Source: Sporisorium sorghi (lineage: Eukaryota; Basidiomycota; Ustilaginomycetes; Ustilaginales; Ustilaginaceae). Taken from it: a stretch of 19,813 nucleotides of DNA. Made by a program: the position numbers and the translations under genes. The notes below the pieces were generated by a model that was not told the origin of the DNA, made no database searches, and saw only the letters and a list, made by a program, of their open reading frames with translations. Below, piece after piece: positions 1 to 8,067 of the stretch (within the stretch, counting starts at the first letter, position 1; every line of letters starts with the position of its first letter). The DNA lies in NCBI GenBank assembly GCA_023212695.1, contig JALCCG010000356.1, forward strand, positions 1 to 19,813. The letters are read 5' to 3'.

Positions 1-18
1 GGGGGGTTACACCCCCTC

Positions 19-91
19 TTTTTTCCTTTTTTTTTTTTTTTTTTTCTTTTTTTCCCTCAAGTGTGCCTCTCTTTTTTTAATCCCTTTGCGG

Positions 92-134
<43 letters not shown>
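19..134. repeat. Poly(T)-rich homopolymer region at the left edge
   Basis: The first 134 bases are dominated by T runs: an interrupted run at 19-53 (an unbroken T19 at 27-45) and an uninterrupted T41 at 94-134. Such tracts are strikingly at odds with the GC-rich genes beside them. They lie upstream of the PFF1 gene with T on its coding strand, as do other tracts in this window. Exact lengths of such homopolymers are unreliable in any assembly. Confidence 0.9.
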
Positions 135-135
<1 letters not shown>

Positions 136-575
136 GCTTTCAAGGTGGACATGGAAGCATGATGTTGAGTGAATCTCAAAGTGTGGCCGACTTCGATACC
201 ATAACAGTCGACGGTCGAAAGTGCAGATGTTGTCAAGAAGCTTGTTCGAATAGTGAGTGTACGGGTTGCCGTCGGAAAAGCATTCCAGCAGGCAAAGCAG
301 GTGCTTTTGAACGACGTCAGAGCCATGGCCGGCTTGTAGGGCGATGTCGTATGTCTCGTCTGTCTTTCTGGCTGCAAAAGAGTGAGAGCTTACGGTCGGT
401 CGCTTGGAGAATGCGGAAAAGAAATTCGCTGCGGCTGCCGAACTGCCTTTTTTTTTTTTTTTTTTTCCTGTAAATTTACAGTGCGCTCAGGCCGACTTTC
501 AGAAGAAACCGTTTTCCACTCGTTGGACCTTTCCACCACCACACTCACAGCTTCTGTCAGCGCGGTGATAGAACC
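135..575 (+). promoter_or_regulatory. Upstream region and leader of the PFF1 gene, with T19 tract and 12-bp palindrome
   Basis: No coding region could be supported here. The segment holds a T19 tract at 448-466, followed after two C bases by a perfect 12-base palindrome, TGTAAATTTACA, at 469-480. From there to the start codon at 576 there is no ATG, and the last part (about 525-555) is rich in C, T and A, as is usual for fungal leaders. The tract plus palindrome about 100 bases before the start looks like a core promoter region. That role is inferred from position only. Confidence 0.5.
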
Positions 576-3500
576 ATGCCCTCCAAACGCAAGGGCAATA
601 CGCCCAAGAAGCCCGCCGCAGCCTCTACAGCTGCACCCGCTTCCAACGGCACCTCCACCAACGGCAAACCTCTCACCGCAGACCAGGCCGCCGTCGCCGC
701 GCAGTACCGCCAGTACGCCGACACCAAGCGCAGTCGCCAGATCGACCCCAAGAACTACACCCGCACGCCCAAGTCTGGCCTGCTCGTCCTCGCCGTTCTC
801 GCCCTTTTCTCGCTCCTCGGCTCCATCGTGCTCCACCTCCACTACAAGCTGCCTGCGCCGCGTGGACCCACCACCATCATCGCGGCTGGTGTCACCCCCG
901 CCGATGCCGCCGCCTACCATCCCGCTGTTCCGGGCGTCGTGCCTGCAAACACCGCCGGCGAGTCGGACAAGTTTCACGAGCTGTTTTCGGAGGCCAATGC
1001 CGTAGGGGTGATGCACGTGCTCTCGGTCGATGTCGGCTATCGCATCGTGGGTACAGAACAGCATCTGGAGGCTGAAAACTGGCTCTACGATGTGCTGCGT
1101 CGATATGAGGGGTATCACAATACAGGCACTCCAGACAAACCGGGACGCACGCAGGTCGAGGTGTACAGGCAGATCGGCGACGGCGCGCACCGCTTTGATT
1201 TCATGTCGAGCGTCGTGTGGAAGCGATACTACTCCATGTCCAACTTGGTGGTGCGCATCTCGGACGGTACGGAAGAGTCGAAAGCGAACAGCCTGCTGCT
1301 CAATGCGCATCTCGACAGCACGCTGCCCAGTCCCGGTGGCGCCGATGACGGTGTGGGTGTCGCCATCCTTCTGGAAGCGCTGCGTGTCTTGACGCTGCCC
1401 AACACGGGACGCAGGCTGTACAACTCGGTGGTGCTGCTCTTCAACGATGGCGAGGAGTCGCTGCAAGATGCTAGCCACCTCTACATCACCCAGCACAACC
1501 AGACCAATGCCGGCGTCAAGGCCGTCGTCAACCTCGAGGCGTGCGGGACCAGCGGTCCTGAGCTGCTCTTCCAGGCGACGAGCAACGAGATGATCCAGGC
1601 CTACTCGCACGTCCCGCACCCATTCGGCACCGTGCTCGCCAACGACGTCTTCTCAACAGGCCTCATCCTCTCCGATACCGATTTCCGTCAATTCGTCGAA
1701 TACGGCAACGACCTCAGCGGCCTCGACATGGCGCTCGTCGGCAACTCGTACTTCTACCACACGCGCAAAGATGTCCCCGTCTACCTCGAACCCGGCGCCA
1801 CGCAGCACTTTGGCGAAAACACTCTTGCCATCATCGAGCATCTCTGCCTCAAAAACGAAAGCCACACGCTGCTGCGCACCATCGAGCCGCACCAGACGCG
1901 CCACTCGCTGCCCGTCTACTTTAGCATTGCTGGGCGCTACTTTGTGCTGATCCAGAACAAGGCGTTCAAGAGCATCGCCATGGGCTTGTCGGCGTTTATC
2001 AACTTCCAGCTCTCGTCCGTGGTGCGCGCCGAGGCGGCGGTGGGCGCGCTCAGCCTCACCATGCTCAGTGCGGTTTCGGCGCTGCTGTCCGTGTTGGGCG
2101 CGGCGGTGGGCGCCAATGCGGTCGCGGTGGTCATGACGCGCGTGCTGGGCAAGGGCATGTCGTGGTACTCGCACGAGTTCTTTCCGATTCTGCTGTACGC
2201 TCCGCCTGCGATGGCGGGTGTGCTGATCGTGCAGCTGCTCACCGCCAAGCTGGTGAAACCGTACCAGCGGCCGTATCTGGAGCGCGCGAGCTTGTCTGGA
2301 CTCGGCATCTTGTTCAACCTCGGCCTGCTCGGCCTCAACGCGTTCGGCATCGGAAGCGCCTACCTCATGGCACTGTCTTCGCTGACATTCACGATCGCGA
2401 CGACGCTCAACGACTTTGTGCTCATCGGCATCGGCGAGATCGAGGACAAGCTCGTCGCGCCCGACAACCGCGTCTCGGCGTGGGTGTATCCGCCCATGAC
2501 GCTCATCCCGGGCATCGTCGGCGTCGAAGGCATGGCGGCGTTCCTGGACCTCTTCGTACCCCTCACGGGAAGGATGGGCGAGATCTCACCTGCGGATCAC
2601 ATCATCGCCAGCATCGTCGCGGTGCTCGCGTACCTCTCGTTTCCCTTGGCCATCCCGCTCGCGCACCGCTTCACTTCGGCGCACTTGCAGCGGACGATCG
2701 TCGTGCTGCTCGCGGTGACGGCGGCGGTGATGGCCGTGTTCGCGAGCCCCGGCTGGCAGCCGTTCGACGCAGCGCACCCGAAGCGGCTGTTTGTGCACCA
2801 GGTGGAGAACATCACTTCGGGCGAGTGGTTCATGAATGTCGGTGCTGCGGATCCCGCTCCCGGGTTCAGGGCGCTGGCGGACGAGCTGCAGGCCGAGTTT
2901 GGCGTGCAGACGCAGCAGCAGGCGGCGCTGATGGAGATGAACGACTACAACCCGGACTTTGACATCCTCTACCCGGTGTCGGCGTTCCTCACGCCGTACA
3001 AGTTCCAGCTCCCCGCACCCGCGGCGGGGAGCGGGTTTACGACCAAGTATGCGGCGCCTGCGAGCGAGGCGGGGCATTTCACGGTGAGAGCGGTGAACGA
3101 GGTGATTGATCTGCACGCCGGCACGCGCAGTCTGACGCTCGAGATGAACCACCCGGGCGTGATCTGGTCCGTGGTCGCGTTCGATGCGGATGTGGTCAGC
3201 TGGAATCTACCGAGTGCGCCGCCGAGCGGCTACCAGCGTCACCACGTCAAGAGCGTCGCGCGCCACGGCATCTACACGTGGAGCGTCGACCTCGTCCTCC
3301 GCCTGCCCGCCGACGCGCTCGCTGCCGCCAAGCTCCGCAGTAGCAGCGGCGGCATCGTCTCCAAGCTCACCAAGTCTGCAGCATCGAGCTCGGGCCGCCT
3401 CATCAAGGTCGACCCCGCCGTTGAAGCAGATGTGGAGAGAGACCCGTCGCGGCTATGGATCGATGCGTCCGGCCTGGTGGCTGACGAGATGTTCCCGCAG

Positions 3501-3632
3501 CACAAGGCGAATGCTGGGTTTGATAGACCCGCGATGAACACGTTCATCAAGATGGACGCATTCATGCAGGACAAGCATCCGGAGATCGATGTCATGATGC
3601 TCACCGTCGTGGCGGGTGTCTTTGAGGCTTGA
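576..3632 (+). CDS. PFF1: Vacuolar membrane M28 metalloprotease (PFF1 family)
   Basis: The 1018-residue protein belongs to the PFF1 family of multi-spanning vacuolar membrane zinc peptidases (yeast Pff1 is of similar size, just under 1000 residues). A basic, proline/alanine-rich cytoplasmic N-terminus precedes a first membrane segment at about 67-90. The lumenal M28 peptidase domain follows (about 130-430). The expected two-zinc set is visible: H245 in NAHLDS, D257 in GGADDG, E293/E294 in NDGEES, D367 in SDTDF and H395 in YFYHTRKD, so the enzyme looks active. About eight hydrophobic segments lie between roughly 450 and 725, then a hydrophilic C-terminal domain thought to be lumenal. The ATG at 576 opens the frame and no intron is needed. 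The family is assigned to the vacuole; its substrates are poorly known. The next gene, PRMT3, is on the same strand 419 bases downstream with its own leader, so the two are probably independent. Confidence 0.9.
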   Translation: MPSKRKGNTPKKPAAASTAAPASNGTSTNGKPLTADQAAVAAQYRQYADTKRSRQIDPKNYTRTPKSGLLVLAVLALFSLLGSIVLHLHYKLPAPRGPTTIIAAGVTPADAAAYHPAVPGVVPANTAGESDKFHELFSEANAVGVMHVLSVDVGYRIVGTEQHLEAENWLYDVLRRYEGYHNTGTPDKPGRTQVEVYRQIGDGAHRFDFMSSVVWKRYYSMSNLVVRISDGTEESKANSLLLNAHLDSTLPSPGGADDGVGVAILLEALRVLTLPNTGRRLYNSVVLLFNDGEESLQDASHLYITQHNQTNAGVKAVVNLEACGTSGPELLFQATSNEMIQAYSHVPHPFGTVLANDVFSTGLILSDTDFRQFVEYGNDLSGLDMALVGNSYFYHTRKDVPVYLEPGATQHFGENTLAIIEHLCLKNESHTLLRTIEPHQTRHSLPVYFSIAGRYFVLIQNKAFKSIAMGLSAFINFQLSSVVRAEAAVGALSLTMLSAVSALLSVLGAAVGANAVAVVMTRVLGKGMSWYSHEFFPILLYAPPAMAGVLIVQLLTAKLVKPYQRPYLERASLSGLGILFNLGLLGLNAFGIGSAYLMALSSLTFTIATTLNDFVLIGIGEIEDKLVAPDNRVSAWVYPPMTLIPGIVGVEGMAAFLDLFVPLTGRMGEISPADHIIASIVAVLAYLSFPLAIPLAHRFTSAHLQRTIVVLLAVTAAVMAVFASPGWQPFDAAHPKRLFVHQVENITSGEWFMNVGAADPAPGFRALADELQAEFGVQTQQQAALMEMNDYNPDFDILYPVSAFLTPYKFQLPAPAAGSGFTTKYAAPASEAGHFTVRAVNEVIDLHAGTRSLTLEMNHPGVIWSVVAFDADVVSWNLPSAPPSGYQRHHVKSVARHGIYTWSVDLVLRLPADALAAAKLRSSSGGIVSKLTKSAASSSGRLIKVDPAVEADVERDPSRLWIDASGLVADEMFPQHKANAGFDRPAMNTFIKMDAFMQDKHPEIDVMMLTVVAGVFEA

Positions 3633-4051
3633 TTCGTTTTGTTAGAAGTTTAGATTTGTCCCTGCTTCCTTGCTACCTTCTTCCGTCTCAGTACAGTAAA
3701 TTAGTGTCGGCTAGATGTTGTCAATAGACTTGAATGTCAAGATAGAACTTGCTCGTGTGGGTGTGCTTGTGATTCCTCTGAGCGATTGGCGGAAGGGTCT
3801 TTGCTCATGATAAGCCTCGGAGCACAGTCTGGCAGTGACAATGTCGACATCAGTCTCTCTCGGCCAGCCATTCAGGCCTAACACTGTTGGAGCGGCGCCA
3901 AAATTTGAGCGTGTTTTTTCACAAAGAAAAGGCGCCAAAAAAAAGCCCGAAAAAAAACTCAATTTTTTTTTTTGGTCGACAACTTTTCTTCTTCTCAATC
4001 CACCCTCTCCTCCAACGACCACCACTTCACCACATCTCCACCTTTCCCAAG
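3633..4051 (+). promoter_or_regulatory. PFF1 3' region and PRMT3 promoter/leader, with duplicated GGCGCCAAAA and T11 tract
   Basis: This gap holds the 3' untranslated region of PFF1 and the promoter of the methyltransferase gene. The decamer GGCGCCAAAA occurs twice in the same orientation, at 3894-3903 and 3931-3940. Its complement, TTTTGGCGCC, resembles the E2F/MBF-type cell-cycle element. A-rich patches follow, then T11 at 3963-3973. The final 78 bases are a pyrimidine-rich leader without an ATG. The regulatory reading is inference; the repeats are direct observation. Confidence 0.5.
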
Positions 4052-5878
4052 ATGGTGCACAAAGACCCCGAAGGCTACATCTCCGACTCCGCATCCTCAT
4101 CTTCATCCGTCGATGACAACGACAACGACTTTGGCGACTGGCGCTCCGACGACAGCAACGCGCCCGCGCCCACGCTCGCGCTCTTCGCCGACGCTGCCAC
4201 GGGCGAGCGAAAGTCGTTCGCCTCACCCCTCGAGGCGCTGAATCACGCCAAGGTGCACGACGGGTGCGATCTCGCTGCGATCGTGGCGCGGTTGCAGCTC
4301 GATACGCTGCAGGTTATCCGCTTGATCAATCACGTGAGGCGCAACGGGTTGAGTGCGGAGCAGGTGAATGGGATCCAGGCGGGTGATGGGGTGTTGGTCG
4401 ATGACGAAGAGTTGAAGCCCGTGCGTGGGTTTGAGGAGGATGGGCTGCTGCAGGTGGATTTCGACCTGCTTGCTGCTGACGCCGAGGACGGGGAGGGGAA
4501 AGGGGAGGACAAGCAGCGTATTCGGGAGCTCGAGGCGCAGCTCGCAACGGCTCGGGCGGCGTTCGACGAGCTGCGCACCATGCATGCGTCCACGCTCGGG
4601 CTCTCCTCCCGGGACCTCACCGAGTCGGCAGGTGCGCCACTGTCGCTCGACCAGCGCTCGCAGCTCGCCTCTGCCTCAACCTCCACCGCTGCGGCGCGCA
4701 CAAGACGGGGCGCGAACGACGCAGAGGACGACGTGCTGTACTTTGACTCTTACTCGACCAACTCGATCCACCAGACCATGATCACCGACCAGGCGCGCAC
4801 GCTCTCCTACGCCCAGTTCCTCCTGCACCCCGCCAACGCCCACCTCGTTCGCGGCAAGACGGTCATGGACGTCGGGTGCGGAACGGCCATCCTCTCGCTC
4901 TTCGCCGCGCGCGCAGGCGCCAAGCAGGTCATCGCCATCGACGCATCCGCCATCGCAGAACGCGCTAAACAAAACGTTGAAGCCAACGGTTTCGGCCACA
5001 TTGTCAAAGTGCACCGCGGCAAGCTCGAGGATCTCACCTCCGAATTGAGGCCGTACGAGGGCAAAGTCGACCTGCTCGTGAGCGAGTGGATGGGCTACTT
5101 TCTGCTGTACGAGAACATGCTGCCCTCTGTGCTCGTTGCGCGCGATCGATACCTCAACCGCACAACCGGCGTGCTCGCCCCCAACCGGATGACGATGCAC
5201 CTCGCGGCATTCTCCAGCCCCGCGCTGCTCCAAACCAAGCTCAAATTCTGGGACGACGTGCACGGCTTCGACATGGCCAGCATGACCACCGGCCTGCTGG
5301 ACGAGGCGTTTGTCGATTTGTTGGATGCGAAGGAGGTGGTGTCGGACTCGTGGGTGTTTGCGGATTTGGACTTGGTGCAGTTGCCGGCGAGGCAGCCGGA
5401 GCCGACGAGCGAGTTCGCGCTGACGGTGCGCGAGGACGTGGAGGAGGTGCATGGGTTTATTAGTTGGTTCGATACGTTTTTCTTCCCCTCGGCGCGTGTG
5501 CCGGAGGGAGCGAGCTCGGTGTGCTCCGCGTTCAGCCTCCAGCCCAACGACGTGGTCGGGATGGACTTGAGGGGCAGCCAGACAACCGCACCGCCCAGCG
5601 CGGACCAGGAGGGGAAGGGCGAACTGGTCGCGTTCTCCACCTCGCCCTACAGCAAAGAAACGCATTGGCAGCAGGCGCTGTTCGTGCTCAAAACCCCCAT
5701 CACGGGCGTGAAGAAGGGCGACCGGATCAAGGGCAAAATCGTCGTGCTGCAGGACAGCAAGCATTCGCGCCAGTTGGAGGTCGAACTGCACTACCTCCAT
5801 GTTCCTGCCCAGGAAGGTGGCAAGGAGGGCAAGAAGAAGGTCGAGGCGCAGCTGGTGCAGGTGTACATGGTGCGTTAG
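4052..5878 (+). CDS. PRMT3: Protein arginine N-methyltransferase 3 (PRMT3/Rmt3), type I
   Basis: The 608-residue protein transfers methyl groups from S-adenosylmethionine to arginines. In animals and fission yeast the main PRMT3 target is ribosomal protein S2 (uS5). An acidic, serine-rich N-terminus ends in DFGDW. The region homologous to the PRMT3 C2H2 zinc finger (about 41-98, ending LINHVRR) follows, but both cysteines are replaced by alanine (A43, A46) while H65 and H69 remain. An acidic linker with a short coiled coil (about 150-178) leads to the catalytic core: YFDSY at 230-234, the SAM-binding motif VMDVGCGTAIL at 271-281, the double-E loop SEWMGYFLLYE (E345, E354) and the THW loop at 537-539. 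All core catalytic residues are present. The ATG at 4052 is the first in frame. The gene converges on ERG9, with 121 bases between stop codons. Confidence 0.93.
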   Translation: MVHKDPEGYISDSASSSSSVDDNDNDFGDWRSDDSNAPAPTLALFADAATGERKSFASPLEALNHAKVHDGCDLAAIVARLQLDTLQVIRLINHVRRNGLSAEQVNGIQAGDGVLVDDEELKPVRGFEEDGLLQVDFDLLAADAEDGEGKGEDKQRIRELEAQLATARAAFDELRTMHASTLGLSSRDLTESAGAPLSLDQRSQLASASTSTAAARTRRGANDAEDDVLYFDSYSTNSIHQTMITDQARTLSYAQFLLHPANAHLVRGKTVMDVGCGTAILSLFAARAGAKQVIAIDASAIAERAKQNVEANGFGHIVKVHRGKLEDLTSELRPYEGKVDLLVSEWMGYFLLYENMLPSVLVARDRYLNRTTGVLAPNRMTMHLAAFSSPALLQTKLKFWDDVHGFDMASMTTGLLDEAFVDLLDAKEVVSDSWVFADLDLVQLPARQPEPTSEFALTVREDVEEVHGFISWFDTFFFPSARVPEGASSVCSAFSLQPNDVVGMDLRGSQTTAPPSADQEGKGELVAFSTSPYSKETHWQQALFVLKTPITGVKKGDRIKGKIVVLQDSKHSRQLEVELHYLHVPAQEGGKEGKKKVEAQLVQVYMVR

Positions 5879-5999
5879 AACTGCTCTCACTCAGAGGAAT
5901 TTTTCAAGCCGACGCAAAAAGTGTGTCTGTAACGTGTGTGTGCATCGATGACATTGCGCCAAAGAGAGTCATGAAAACAAGTCGTAGTTTTGTGAAAGG

Positions 6000-7727
6000 C
6001 TACAGCTCCAACTTGGCCGTCGACGCGAGCCCGTGCTTCCAGACGTGCTGCACGCTCAGCCGCACGGTCCTCGTCACCTCCTGGACCGTCTCGAGCCCTT
6101 GCACTCTCATCACGTTCCAGACCTTGACCACGTTGGTCACCAGCGGATCCGGTGCGCCGTCCATGGTGAAATACCAAACGAGCTCGAACGTGATCACGGC
6201 CACGATGCCCATGAACGCCGCCATGCCGAGGAGCATGATGAAGAAAAACTTGATCATCTCGTCGCGGTCGCGCTTGTCGGCGGCTTTGCGCTCGTCCTCT
6301 GTCATCAAGTCACGCGGGTCGAGTGCTACGGCGTTGGCTGCTTGCAGGGCTTGCTGCGAGTCGGTGGAGGAAGGGTCCTTGCCCGCGGCCTTGGCGTGCG
6401 AGAGAACCACGGCTTGCGTGCGGCGCTGCTCGGACCACTTTCGCAGCGCAGCGGCGCGCACGTCGACCTCGCGGTTCTCGGCGGCGGCGGCGATGAAGGA
6501 CGGGTAGTACGTTTCGCACCACTGCTCGATGCGTGCTAGCTCGACGGACCAACGGGCGAAATTCGGATCGGCGGGCGAGAGCCGCTTGTGGATCTTGCGC
6601 GAGTAGTTGAGGAAGGTATAGGCGACATCGCGCGGGTTGACGGCCTTGAGGATGAGCTGCACCGCAACACCTTTACGGATCTTGACGTTCTTCTTAAACA
6701 CGTCCGGGTTGGCGAACATGAGCTCGAGCGTCGCAATCGCCATGACTTGCGGGATGGCGCAAAAGTTGAACACCGACTGTTCTTTGAGCAAAGCCAGATA
6801 GTCGAGCGCATGCGTGGCGTGCGACATGGCATCGAGCAGCATCGACGAGAGCACGTACATGCTGCGCTGGCCCAGCTCGCCCTCCACCGGCCGGAACTTG
6901 CCTGACCCGGGCGCAGTCTCGACGATGCCCGAAGCGATCTCGGGCTGCGAAGCGAACTTGGCGTAGTGGTCGCCCCAGCACTGCTTGGGCCAGAAGAAGC
7001 GGCCCTCTTGGCAGTCCTCTGCGTAGTCGCGGATGATGTTGGTCTTTTGCAGAAAGAGACCCATGTGATTCGAGAGTTGCAGCTGGTGTCCCAGCCAGGG
7101 TCGCTCGAGCTTGCTCTCGCTGAAGAGCCTCGAGAGACCTTCGCCGACGAGTCCGGCGACAAAGTGGCAGTACAGATCAAAATGCTTCCACGTTCCGACG
7201 CTGAGGGGCTGTTTGGCGCTGAGCTCAATGTAACTCGCCATTCCCGCACCCATCTTGGCGGTGATGTCCGAGATGACGGTCTTGTAGCCCTGATCGAGCC
7301 GCTGGTACTCTGCAATGACTTTGTCGAACTCGACGAGCAGCTGGCGGTCCTTCTCGTTGGGTCCGCTCTCCTTGAAATTCCAACCGGGCTGTTCGAGAAA
7401 CTTGTAAAAGTTGACTAGCAGCGGGATCTTGCGTTGGGCATCGAGCGTCATGTCGTCCTCGACGGTATCCAACGCTCGAAGGACCAGGTAGAAGAGGCAG
7501 ATGACACGCGAGAGCTCGCCCTTGAGCTCCTTGATGACGGCGGCAAAGGAGCGAGAGGTGAGATCGAGAAAGCCCCAGCAGTCGCGCATCTGTTCGCGGT
7601 TCCATCCTGAAGCGTCCGGGTTGGCCTTGATGTCGTTGAGCGGATCGCGCCAGAGCTTGTATGCGATCATGACGCGAAGCTCGGTTGGGTGGGTGATACC
7701 CAGCAGGAGGTATGAAGTGAGACCCAT
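6000..7727 (-). CDS. ERG9: Squalene synthase (farnesyl-diphosphate farnesyltransferase)
   Basis: Squalene synthase condenses two farnesyl diphosphates into squalene, the first committed step of ergosterol synthesis, on the cytosolic face of the ER. The 575-residue protein shows the first Asp-rich motif DTVED (87-91), the YCHFVAGLVGEGLSRLF block (186-202), the second Asp-rich motif NIIRDYAED (230-238) followed by EGRFFWP, and the CAIPQVMAIATLE block (323-335). It is longer than most homologues (roughly 410-450 residues). A charged, probably disordered linker (about 415-490) precedes the membrane anchor at about 492-520, and about 55 residues follow the anchor, where most homologues end soon after it. 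The ATG at 7727-7725 (minus strand) is the first in frame, behind a CT-rich leader. CDC43 lies upstream on the same strand. Confidence 0.95.
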   Translation of the reverse strand: MGLTSYLLLGITHPTELRVMIAYKLWRDPLNDIKANPDASGWNREQMRDCWGFLDLTSRSFAAVIKELKGELSRVICLFYLVLRALDTVEDDMTLDAQRKIPLLVNFYKFLEQPGWNFKESGPNEKDRQLLVEFDKVIAEYQRLDQGYKTVISDITAKMGAGMASYIELSAKQPLSVGTWKHFDLYCHFVAGLVGEGLSRLFSESKLERPWLGHQLQLSNHMGLFLQKTNIIRDYAEDCQEGRFFWPKQCWGDHYAKFASQPEIASGIVETAPGSGKFRPVEGELGQRSMYVLSSMLLDAMSHATHALDYLALLKEQSVFNFCAIPQVMAIATLELMFANPDVFKKNVKIRKGVAVQLILKAVNPRDVAYTFLNYSRKIHKRLSPADPNFARWSVELARIEQWCETYYPSFIAAAAENREVDVRAAALRKWSEQRRTQAVVLSHAKAAGKDPSSTDSQQALQAANAVALDPRDLMTEDERKAADKRDRDEMIKFFFIMLLGMAAFMGIVAVITFELVWYFTMDGAPDPLVTNVVKVWNVMRVQGLETVQEVTRTVRLSVQHVWKHGLASTAKLEL

Positions 7728-8067
7728 GATGGATGAAGAAGCCCTCTCCCTTTTTTGCAGAAGGAAGGATGAGAGGTCGAAGGGTGGTTGGAGGTAAGAG
7801 AGGGAGAAGAAGAAGAAGAGCAACAGGACCTTGTTTTGTTTGCTGCTGCTGGGTGCCTGGGAAAGGGTCAAAGCTGTGCGTTTCGCTCGCTTGGTCGAGA
7901 AGAGTTGGATTTTTGGAGACTGCGTGCGTGTGTCGCCTGATTTTCGCTTTTGAAACAAGAATCGCGCTGGAGCTCAAGCTCACACATCGGGAGCCCGATT
8001 CTAGCTAACTCAGACACCAACTTGCTCTTTGTATGCTTTGCTCTGCACACTGATCATGCGATTCATA
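7728..8067 (-). promoter_or_regulatory. ERG9 promoter and CT-rich leader; CDC43 3' region
   Basis: These 340 bases separate the stop codon of CDC43 from the start codon of ERG9, both on the minus strand. The part nearest ERG9 (about 7731-7830), read on the minus strand, is strongly pyrimidine-rich with runs of TTC, typical of fungal 5' leaders. I saw no clear TATA box or sterol regulatory element. No ATG lies in frame upstream of ERG9 within the open frame. Confidence 0.5.

Noticed and set aside
1..30. Possible telomeric or subtelomeric sequence at the left edge (G run and C-rich stretch)
   Set aside because: No tandem TTAGGG or CCCTAA repeats are present, only a G6 start and T runs.
57..377. 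A minus-strand frame whose translation contains a long poly-lysine run
   Set aside because: The lysines are just the T41 tract read on the other strand. Nothing else in it looks like a protein.
4676..5890. A 404-residue minus-strand frame opposite PRMT3
   Set aside because: It lies wholly opposite the conserved methyltransferase core and has a His/Arg/Leu-rich composition typical of shadow frames.
5464..6507. A 347-residue plus-strand frame spanning the PRMT3 end and the ERG9 C-terminus
   Set aside because: It is out of frame with PRMT3 and antisense to ERG9, with no recognisable protein features.
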